Below, one piece after another: positions 18,398 through 25,250 of a stretch of 64,000 nt of DNA. The notes under the pieces were generated by a model that was not told where the DNA came from, made no database searches, and saw nothing but the letters and a program-made list of their open reading frames with translations. Within the stretch, counting starts at the first letter, position 1. Every line of letters starts with the position of its first letter. Both the position numbers and the translations under genes were made by a program. The stretch is from JAJRTE01 sp964418585 (GTDB taxonomy: Bacteria; Myxococcota_A; UBA796; JAJRTE01): positions 1 through 64,000 of the forward strand of contig CAYQMG010000074.1 of the NCBI GenBank assembly GCA_964418585.1, read 5' to 3'.

Positions 18398-18601
18398 ATG
18401 AAGCTTTTCAGGAAATTGTTCAAGCGGTTGCGAACGTCCGAGCGCGGCCAGACAGTGACCGAGTACCTGATGGTGGTGTCGGTTCTGACCATCGCAATGC
18501 TGGCCTCCGCCCAGGCGTCCCTGGCCCTCTTCGCACCGGCGATGGATGCACTCACGTCCAGCCTGTCGACCAGCCTTACTCAGGACGGTATCCGGTTCTG
18601 A
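18398..18601 (+). CDS. Flp/Fap-type (class III) pilin-like small protein
   Basis: 67 residues from the ATG at 18398, preceded by AGGAGG. A short basic leader (MKLFRKLFKRLRTSERG) leads into QTVTEYLMVVSVLTIAML, a hydrophobic helix. The arrangement of Gly, small polar residues and Glu five residues after the predicted cleavage site (G/QTVTE) is that of prepilin-peptidase substrates of the Flp/TadE type. No tad/cpa secretion genes are in the window, so it is an orphan here. It could build a pilus with machinery elsewhere, or be a small membrane protein of another kind. Confidence 0.7.
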   Translation: MKLFRKLFKRLRTSERGQTVTEYLMVVSVLTIAMLASAQASLALFAPAMDALTSSLSTSLTQDGIRF

Positions 18602-18844
18602 CTTCGCACCGCCGGTCCAGGCGTTCCTCGAGCGTGGCCGCCATTGAGCGTCCGAGGGTCCAGGGCGTGTCACGCGCACCCGGGCCCTCCAGAGGCGCTG
18701 CCTGCCACTTTCCAGGTTCTGGACCGCGCCCGCCTCGTCTGGCGTGTGAGCACGGCATCTCGAGTCTTGACGCCCCCCCGCCGCGCGTGATAGGTAGCGT
18801 AGTGATAGGAACCTCCACCAACCCCTGTCACCAAAGGTGAGGCT

Positions 18845-19813
18845 GTGCGTCGAGCAAATCTGGTAACGATCGTCCTGGTGAGTGTACTGTTCCTCGCTGC
18901 GTCGATGACCTCATCGTCGGTCCAGGCGGGTGCACCGGTGAAACTGGCGTTGAAATTCCGGCCGGGACAGAAGCTTCGCTACCGGTACCACGAGAGCCTG
19001 AACTACACACCGCCGCCCAAGTACGCAGACCTCTCCGCCTACCAACTTGACACCAAGGTCGATTTCACCATGGAGGTGAAGGACGTGAGCGCCGAAGGCA
19101 CGGCCACGGTACGGCTGACTTTCGAACGTATCACCGTGCTTCTCGACGGCATGCAGATTGCAGACTTGACGGTGTTTCCGAAGCAGGGGAAGCGTATTTC
19201 TGCCACGATCAAGCCAAATGGGGAGGCGGTGTTCTACAAGTACGTCTACCTGACCATCAACAATGGCGGACAACTCGAGTACCGCGTATCCCGGGACGGC
19301 GGCCCGATAGCGACCAAGACGGTATCCAAGCGGGGGAGCGAGAAGATCGAATATGCGGCCGACCTGGACGAGGACCACGGGGTCATTCGGGATGGCGTCC
19401 CACCCACCCGGTCGCTCAAAGCGCCCGAGCACGGCCGACTGGCAGAATTCAAGGTGGACTTGGTGCCGGTCAAGCTGTTCGAGTTCGTCAACCTTCCCAC
19501 CGTGGCCCTGGCAGAAGGGCAGATCTTCTCGGTGCCTTTGAAGTACCTGGCCAATGAAAGCCTTACCTATGAAGGGCTGGCGGACGTGGCCGGCTATCAA
19601 GGACGCAAGGTTCACGCCGAGGTAACACCGTGGACCGAAACAAGCGAGCAGGGAAGCGGGTACCTCCCCGAGGTTCAGGGAGAGGTGAGTTACGTGATCG
19701 ACACCATGGGCAAGCTCATCCAGGGCAAAGGAAACCTGTCTTACAAAATCGTGATCCCCGGGGTGGGCCATCAGGCCGCCTCCTCCACGATTGAGCTGAC
19801 CCTGCGCCGCTAG
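18845..19813 (+). CDS. Secreted protein of unknown function
   Basis: 322 residues from a GTG start preceded by AAAGGTGAGG. A signal peptide (about 1-28) ends near SVQAGAP. The mature protein is predicted to be mostly beta, with segments such as LKFRPGQKLRYRYHESLNY, VDFTMEVKDVSAEGTATVRL, VPLKYLANESLTYEGLADV and GEVSYVIDTMGKLIQGKG. The pattern (conversion of an input quantity, 'internal loss', terminal strand) recalls periplasmic or outer-membrane-associated beta-sandwich proteins, but I recognise no named family. It has no cysteines after the signal peptide. It follows the pilin-like gene with a 243 bp gap and converges with the OmpA lipoprotein gene. Confidence 0.7.
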   Translation: MRRANLVTIVLVSVLFLAASMTSSSVQAGAPVKLALKFRPGQKLRYRYHESLNYTPPPKYADLSAYQLDTKVDFTMEVKDVSAEGTATVRLTFERITVLLDGMQIADLTVFPKQGKRISATIKPNGEAVFYKYVYLTINNGGQLEYRVSRDGGPIATKTVSKRGSEKIEYAADLDEDHGVIRDGVPPTRSLKAPEHGRLAEFKVDLVPVKLFEFVNLPTVALAEGQIFSVPLKYLANESLTYEGLADVAGYQGRKVHAEVTPWTETSEQGSGYLPEVQGEVSYVIDTMGKLIQGKGNLSYKIVIPGVGHQAASSTIELTLRR

Positions 19814-20138
19814 CCGTCCGTTTCACCCTCCCGTCTCGAGTATTTCGACGCTGTTCCAGGACCCCGGTCCCGGCCCCCACCCAGGTGGTCTGTCCAGACC
19901 CAGGGTGGTCATGCCGGCCGCCCAGGGTTTCCCGGCTCCAGGACCTGAACGCCCGCGCTGATTCCCGGCCAGGAAGGACCAACTCCGCCCCGTGGTATCC
20001 GGCAGTGTCGCCCCCGGAGGGCGGGTGGAGGGGCCGAAGCTGGGTGTGGATGGAACCGGACTCGAGCAGACGACGAGAACGCATCGAGCACGGTTGTCCG
20101 TGGACCGTTGGCGGAAAGTGGCGGACCCGCCCGTCGTT
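19814..20138. other. Convergent intergenic region with a stem-loop
   Basis: No gene is supported in these 325 bp. A stem-loop at 19877-19908 (outer arms CCACCC and GGGTGG, inner arms GGTCT and AGACC around GTCC) could separate the two converging transcripts, but it lacks a T-run. Two CTCGAG sites (about 19835 and 20050) lie in this non-coding stretch. Confidence 0.4.
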
Positions 20139-21374
20139 CTACTGGTCGGTGATGTGGAACTCCACCCGGCGGTTGGCCGCTCGAGCTTCCGGGGTGGTGT
20201 CTGGAATGAGGGGTTGGCTCTCCCCCAGGCCGACGCTGGTCATGCGCTCGGGGTCGATTCCAGCATCAATGAGGAACTGGCGCACTGCGGCGGCCCGCCG
20301 CTTGCTGAGCTTGAGATTGTATACCTCGGAGCCCTGGTCGTCTGTGTGGCCTTCGATACGAATCTTTATCCTCGGGTAGGCCTTGAGCACCTTGGCCACG
20401 TCGTTGAGAATTCCGTAGGATTCGGGCAGGATCTCCGCGGAATCGAGCTTGAACTTGACCTGCTCGAGAATCTTGATCTGCGTGCTGGTGATCTGGACCC
20501 GTTTTGGCAGTTCCGGCTTGGTATCGGGACAGCCGTCGTCGTCCATGTAGCCGTTTGGTGTTTCCGGTTCGGTCGGGCAGTTGTCCACCGCGTCGGCGAA
20601 CCCATCGTTGTCATTGTCCGGCTCGGGACAGCCGTCCTCGTCCTGGTATCCGTCGAAGTCCTCCCCCTCGTTGGGGCAGCGGTCCACGATGTCAAAGATC
20701 CCGTCCCCGTCGTTGTCCACGTCTGGGCAGCCATCCGGATCCTGGAAGCCGTCCTTGTCCTCGGGGTCGTCCGGGCACTGGTCCACGTTGTCGGCAATCC
20801 CGTCGTGGTCCCGGTCGAGCGTCTCGTCCGGACAGCCGTCCTCGTCCTGAACGCCGTCCTTGTCCTCCGGAGCGTCTGGACACAGGTCCCGATCGTCGGG
20901 AATACCGTCTCCATCGCGATCCTTGGGACCTTCCGGGCACCCATCGTCGTCCTCGACACCGTCGAAGTCCTCGGGTTCGTTCGGACAGGCGTCGTCCCTG
21001 TCCACGATCCCATCGAAATCGCTATCCTTGGGTGGGATCGGTGTCGGTTCCGGCGTCGGTTCCTCGCAGGCCTCGAGGGCGATGTTCAGCTTGTCGATGT
21101 ACTCGGTGCCGAGACGAATGTGTTCGGTGGCGCGAAGGGAGTCTCCTTCCTTCATCTCCACGGCGGCAAAGGCGAGGTTCGCCTCGGCCTTGGCGAGGTA
21201 GACCGGCGCGCACTCCCGGGCTCGCCGGGTTTTGGCCACCTCGATCTGGTCCTTCAGCACCTGGTGCGCCCGCATCACCTGGAGGCCGCTGCCAGCACAG
21301 GAAGAGGCGGCCACGCCCAGAAGCAGGACCAGGAGGGCCGCAAGGGGAATGGCAAACAACCGTCGTGCACCCAT
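20139..21374 (-). CDS. OmpA-family lipoprotein with thrombospondin type-3 repeats
   Basis: 411 residues; ATG at 21374, directly after the upstream stop. The N-terminus (hydrophobic to about residue 22, then SSCAGSG) looks like a lipoprotein signal. An alpha-helical part (about 30-120) follows, then Pro/Thr, then about six Asp-rich TSP3 repeats (DSDFDGIVDRDDACP, DRDGDGIPDDRDLCPDAPED and variants), which bind Ca2+ in known members. The C-terminus is an OmpA/Pal peptidoglycan-binding domain: IEGHTDDQGS, NLKLSKRRAAAVRQFL, EARAANRRVEF. Probably links the outer membrane to peptidoglycan. Co-transcribed with the small lipoprotein just upstream. Confidence 0.93.
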   Translation of the reverse strand: MGARRLFAIPLAALLVLLLGVAASSCAGSGLQVMRAHQVLKDQIEVAKTRRARECAPVYLAKAEANLAFAAVEMKEGDSLRATEHIRLGTEYIDKLNIALEACEEPTPEPTPIPPKDSDFDGIVDRDDACPNEPEDFDGVEDDDGCPEGPKDRDGDGIPDDRDLCPDAPEDKDGVQDEDGCPDETLDRDHDGIADNVDQCPDDPEDKDGFQDPDGCPDVDNDGDGIFDIVDRCPNEGEDFDGYQDEDGCPEPDNDNDGFADAVDNCPTEPETPNGYMDDDGCPDTKPELPKRVQITSTQIKILEQVKFKLDSAEILPESYGILNDVAKVLKAYPRIKIRIEGHTDDQGSEVYNLKLSKRRAAAVRQFLIDAGIDPERMTSVGLGESQPLIPDTTPEARAANRRVEFHITDQ

Positions 21375-21376
21375 GA

Positions 21377-21724
21377 CTACTCCCTCGAATCCGGCCCCTG
21401 GACCGGCTCTTCCGTAGTCCCTTCCACCATGGCTGCACGCCTGGCTTCCTGTAGCCACGCCTGCGCGCGTCGGGCAAGTCGTTCCGACACCTGGTAGTCG
21501 GAGTAGCCCGCTTCCTCCTTGGCCTTCCGGAGGTACTCCACGCCCAACGTGTACTCGTAGGGAGCCCGGGTCTCGGCGCCCGCGAGCCGGGCAGCATCGT
21601 ATTCGTGCCTCGCCTCGATCAACGCCGTCGAACTGCGCACCACGCCGCACCCGGACATCACTGCAACCGCCAGAATGAAAAACAGGAAAGAAACAACCGG
21701 TCTCACGCGGGTTCTCCAGGGCAT
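21377..21724 (-). CDS. Small lipoprotein upstream of OmpA
   Basis: 115 residues from the ATG at 21724 (MPWRTRVRP). An ATG at 21748 would coincide with the predicted transcription start and is less likely. A signal peptide ends in the lipobox-like VMSGC. The mature part is one helical hairpin rich in Ala/Glu/Arg (ALIEARHEYDAARLAGAE, YLRKAKEEAGYSDYQ), similar to the DUF4398/TPR-like lipoproteins that precede OmpA-type proteins in this group of bacteria. The stop is 2 nt before the OmpA start, so the two are one operon. Confidence 0.8.
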   Translation of the reverse strand: MPWRTRVRPVVSFLFFILAVAVMSGCGVVRSSTALIEARHEYDAARLAGAETRAPYEYTLGVEYLRKAKEEAGYSDYQVSERLARRAQAWLQEARRAAMVEGTTEEPVQGPDSRE

Positions 21725-21754
21725 GTTGAGCGGCCGCTCCAGCCGCATGTTCCC

Positions 21755-21784
21755 AACCTAGCACCGCCGCTGTCGCGATGTCAA
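21755..21784 (-). promoter_or_regulatory. Promoter of the OmpA lipoprotein operon
   Basis: On the minus strand TTGACA (21784-21779), 18 bp, TAGGTT (21760-21755). Transcription would start near 21748, which favours translation from 21724. Confidence 0.5.
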
Positions 21785-21898
21785 GGCCGGAATGACCCTG
21801 GACAGCCGGGGGCTTGCCTTCCCTCCGGGCTCCCACGCACCCCCCTCAACGATCGAGACGCAACAAAGGGTCGCATCGCAACACCGTCAAAAACCAAC

Positions 21899-24130
21899 CT
21901 ACAAGGCTCGAACCTCTTCTCCACCCACCGGCAAGGACTCCCATTCCCCGTGCCCGGAAGCCTCGAGCTGGTCGATCAACTCCGGATAGTTCACCCCACA
22001 TGCCTTGATGGTTCGGAGCACCGAGACACGCTCCGCGTCGGACAGGCGCGACACCCGATCGATCAAGGCCTCTCGAACCCCTTCTCCGAGTCGGTCCAGA
22101 GCGTAGGCCACCGGGATACCCGCTCGAGAGGAGTCCACGAGCAGACGAGCCAGAGGCTCCACCGCGCCCGGGTCATCATACTTGCCCAACGCAATCACCG
22201 CATTCCTCCGAATGTCCGGATCGGTGCTGCGTGCCGCCTCCCGCACGCGGCCCAACAGGCCCGGGTCTTTCACCTCCCCGGCAGCGTGCAGCGCTGACAG
22301 CAACAAAGGTCGATCCCCGGTCTCCAGGAATCGACGAAGGGCACGCACCGCCTCGGGGCGATACTCGGGCACCCCTGCGAGCGCCACCACGGCGTTGGCC
22401 CTGATTCGAGGATGCTTGCTCTCCAGGCAGGGTCGCACCCGGGCCACCAAATCCGGATCCCGGGTCAACCCGATGGCTTCCACCGCGTTGGCCCTCACCC
22501 GAGGGTCCGGGTCCTCGAGACCTGCAAGCAGCACCGGGTAGTGGACCGCCGTCTCAAACCGATCTGTCAAGGCGGACAGGATGCTCGCTTTCACCCGGTC
22601 CGAATCCTCATTCTTCAAGGCGGACAGGAGTGCTTCCTGTACCTCCGGCGTGGGGAACTGGGCCAGAGAACGAACGGCGGCACACTTCAGTGACGTGTGA
22701 CGTCCTCGCAAAGCGTCCAAAAGGATTGGAATGAACGCTGGATCCCGAATCCGCCCCGCAGCCTTCAGCACATTCTCCTCGAACACAGGATCGTCCACTC
22801 GCCGATAGAACGCTATCAATTCCGGGACAATCCCGCGGTTCTCCGGCTCTGAGAGCGCCTCCAGACTGTTTCGGACCAAACGGGAATCCGTGGACCGAAG
22901 ATTGTCCATCAACGCCTTACGATACGCTCGCCCCAACGATCTCAGCACGAGCAACATGATCGCAAACACAGCCAGGAGGAGCACGGTGGCATGAATCGGG
23001 TCTCCGGCTCGCAACAGGCAGAGACCTGCAAGCGAAATCGAAAGTGGCTTGACCAGGCCTCCATAAACCAGGCTCGCCCGGCCGCGTCTCTCCCGGTCGA
23101 AGGCGTTCAGCGCTATCCCCACGCCGGGGTTGAGCACCAGGTAATTCTCGAGACGATCGAACACCTTGAGGGCCACGGCCGGCCACCCAATTCCATGCGC
23201 CAGAGTCGCGACCCCAAGCACGGCGCCTCCCACCGGAAAAGTGGTCAGGGTTCGAAACAGCCCGGCAGTCATGAAGATACGACGACCTACCACAAGCACC
23301 AGAAGAATCTGAAGGACATTGATCACCACGTTGATCCCACCAAAGAAAGCAGGCAAACGTTCGGCCACCCCCGCCTGCTCCGCGGTCACCGAATAGACAT
23401 AGTCCACGATGACCCCCGCAGATGTGATCCCCGCGGTCAACAGAATCAACCATCGAAGGAACGAAGACTGCTTGAGGAAACCCAGCCCCTGGATCAGCTC
23501 ACCGGTCCACCCTCTTCGCCCCACGCCGGTTCGCCCCGGACCGACCCGATATCGATAGTTCCGGTGAATGTGCCACGACCCAACCCCACTGACCAGGACC
23601 GGAAGCAAAAGCAACCAGAGCACATTCTGAGGCGGCCTCCCTCCCAGGAATTGCGCGGTCAGACCTGCCAGAATGGCTCCAAGCGCACCCACCAGGGCCA
23701 GGGAGGGAAAGTGGCGCTTCGACTCGGTCGGACTCAGAAGCTCGCTCGTCAATAGCCAAAAATGGACACCGAACAACGAGAAAATGGTCTCCCCGAACAG
23801 GAGAAATACAGGCGACAACCCCTCCAGACCCAGGCGGGCACCGGCATAGATCAACACCACGCCGCCGGCGGTGACTCCCGAACCGGCCAAAATCAAGGAT
23901 GCCCGCCCGACCCGGTCCACCACGCCGATGAGGGCGAAGGTGAGCACACAGAGCGGCACGGCCTGGGCCACGAATACCCACGGCAAACGCCCGCTCCCCA
24001 TCTCCCGGAGCAGCCACGAGTAGGCAAGCACCCGGGCAAGCACAATCGTGTAAGTCTGGGCACCGTAAACCAGTTGTAGGGCCCGAAGCTTGCCCCTGAG
24101 CAGCCCGTGTTCTGTCGGCGCGGTTTCCAT
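21899..24130 (-). CDS. Npt/MFS-type membrane transporter fused to HEAT repeats
   Basis: 743 residues from the ATG at 24130, after GGAGGGTGTGC. The first about 420 residues hold some 11-12 membrane helices (LPWVFVAQAVPLCVLTFALI, FLLFGETIFSLFGVHFWLL and others). The segment with SPTESKRHFPSLALVGALGA resembles ATP/ADP-translocase (Npt) relatives. Residues about 440-720 are HEAT repeats (DPDPRVRANAVEAIGLTRDP, HPRIRANAVVALAGVPE, TDPDIRRNAVIALGKYDD). From general knowledge, such Npt-like/HEAT fusions occur in free-living bacteria, where nucleotide uptake is not proven. Substrate unknown; the HEAT part is presumably cytosolic and binds a partner. Confidence 0.8.
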   Translation of the reverse strand: METAPTEHGLLRGKLRALQLVYGAQTYTIVLARVLAYSWLLREMGSGRLPWVFVAQAVPLCVLTFALIGVVDRVGRASLILAGSGVTAGGVVLIYAGARLGLEGLSPVFLLFGETIFSLFGVHFWLLTSELLSPTESKRHFPSLALVGALGAILAGLTAQFLGGRPPQNVLWLLLLPVLVSGVGSWHIHRNYRYRVGPGRTGVGRRGWTGELIQGLGFLKQSSFLRWLILLTAGITSAGVIVDYVYSVTAEQAGVAERLPAFFGGINVVINVLQILLVLVVGRRIFMTAGLFRTLTTFPVGGAVLGVATLAHGIGWPAVALKVFDRLENYLVLNPGVGIALNAFDRERRGRASLVYGGLVKPLSISLAGLCLLRAGDPIHATVLLLAVFAIMLLVLRSLGRAYRKALMDNLRSTDSRLVRNSLEALSEPENRGIVPELIAFYRRVDDPVFEENVLKAAGRIRDPAFIPILLDALRGRHTSLKCAAVRSLAQFPTPEVQEALLSALKNEDSDRVKASILSALTDRFETAVHYPVLLAGLEDPDPRVRANAVEAIGLTRDPDLVARVRPCLESKHPRIRANAVVALAGVPEYRPEAVRALRRFLETGDRPLLLSALHAAGEVKDPGLLGRVREAARSTDPDIRRNAVIALGKYDDPGAVEPLARLLVDSSRAGIPVAYALDRLGEGVREALIDRVSRLSDAERVSVLRTIKACGVNYPELIDQLEASGHGEWESLPVGGEEVRAL

Positions 24131-24262
24131 GCACACCCTCCGATCTCAAGGATCGGAGCATGCCATCATCGACTTGACAGGATTCGTCGGAAGGAAAATG
24201 CCGTCCCCGGCCTCACACCGGAGCCCGGGGTTTCGAGAAGAGGAACGGACAATGACTGGACA

Positions 24263-24943
24263 TCAGCGATGATGACGCTTGCCCCCGATGGTCTTCTTGC
24301 CACCAACAGTCCGCTTCGTCGGCTTGCTGCTCTTCTTCGTCGCGGCTTGCTCCTCACCGCCCACCGTGGACTCCACGGTCACTTCCGCCTTCAGATCCTT
24401 GAACGTGGCCGTGATCTTCGTCGTCCCGGCGCCCACCCCTTTCACCTTGCCCGTCGCATCCACCGTGGCAATCGCCTCGTCCGCAGACGCCCACTTCACT
24501 TCTCCCTTCCCCAGCCACTCCTGATCCTTCTCATCCAGAATCGTCGCCTTCAGCGTCGCTTCGGGCGCATCAGGAGTCAAGGTCACCGTCTCCTTGTCCA
24601 CCTTCAACTTCTTCGCAAGGCTCACCTTCACCGCCACCGTGGCCGACAGGGTGTCTGCCTTGGCCGTCACCGTGGCCGACCCACTCCCCACCGCACTCAC
24701 TTTCCCATTCGCATCCACCTTCGCCACCGCCTCGTCAGAACTCGACCAGGTGATGACCACACCCTTCACCTCGGCCCCATTCTTGTCCACCGCCTGGGCA
24801 TTGAGTTGTGCCGTGGCATCCGGCGCAGTCAACTGAATGTTCTCTGGGGAGACCATGATCTTCTCGGCCTTCGGACTGCACCCGGCCATCGCGAGGAGGC
24901 CGAAACCAAGAGCGAACAAGGCATAGTGTCTGTGCTTCAACAT
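24263..24943 (-). CDS. Lipoprotein with two Big2 immunoglobulin-like domains and basic tail
   Basis: 226 residues; ATG at 24943 after AAAGGAGAGGAACTCACC. The signal peptide ends in LLAMAGC, a good lipobox. Two bacterial Ig-like group 2 domains follow (about 28-110 and 111-190): ITWSSSDEAVAKVDANGKVS with VGSGSATVTAKA, and VKWASADEAIATVDATGKVK with VGAGTTKITATF. The last 25 residues are very basic (KKSSKPTKRTVGGKKTIGG...), unusual for a surface lipoprotein; binding to peptidoglycan, lipopolysaccharide or nucleic acid is possible. Transcribed alone from a strong promoter at 25053-25081. Confidence 0.88.
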   Translation of the reverse strand: MLKHRHYALFALGFGLLAMAGCSPKAEKIMVSPENIQLTAPDATAQLNAQAVDKNGAEVKGVVITWSSSDEAVAKVDANGKVSAVGSGSATVTAKADTLSATVAVKVSLAKKLKVDKETVTLTPDAPEATLKATILDEKDQEWLGKGEVKWASADEAIATVDATGKVKGVGAGTTKITATFKDLKAEVTVESTVGGEEQAATKKSSKPTKRTVGGKKTIGGKRHHR

Positions 24944-25052
24944 GGTGAGTTCCTCTCCTTTGAGTCTGGTTGGTACGACCGGTCGCGGTCGCACGAGGTG
25001 ATCGATCGCCCATCCTATGAGTTCTGGTGACGCACGTCAAGGCATCGTGGCG

Positions 25053-25081
25053 ATACTATGAACACTTGGAGAACAAGTCAA
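25053..25081 (-). promoter_or_regulatory. Promoter of the Big2 lipoprotein gene
   Basis: On the minus strand TTGACT (25081-25076), 17 bp, TAGTAT (25058-25053): one of the best sigma70-like matches in the window. The leader is about 100 nt. Confidence 0.65.
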
Positions 25082-25192
25082 GACGTTCGCGTTCAGATTT
25101 CGCACCCAAAAAACCGCTTCGTGTCCAATTCCCCCGGCAAGGCCGGTTTCGGGGGCTCGAGCAAGGTACCACGTACCGCCGACTCGAGGCAC

Positions 25193-25220
25193 TTGTGCTC
25201 GAGCCACGTTGTCGTAGAAT
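25193..25220 (+). promoter_or_regulatory. Promoter of the sulfatase-fold gene
   Basis: TTGTGC (25193-25198), 16 bp, TAGAAT (25215-25220), divergent from the Big2 promoter. The rest of the 307 bp gap (24944-25250) shows nothing else. Confidence 0.45.
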
Positions 25221-25250
25221 GGTCACAGGCGATGGGAGCGGAGTCGAGCC

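Noticed and set aside
21375..21836. N-terminal extension of the OmpA lipoprotein
   Set aside because: It is the wrong frame of the small upstream lipoprotein; the ATG at 21374 starts a signal peptide.
24205..24230. Rho-independent terminator after the Big2 gene (CCCCGG/CCGGGG hairpin)
   Set aside because: The stem is only six base pairs and the T-run is short and displaced; not convincing.
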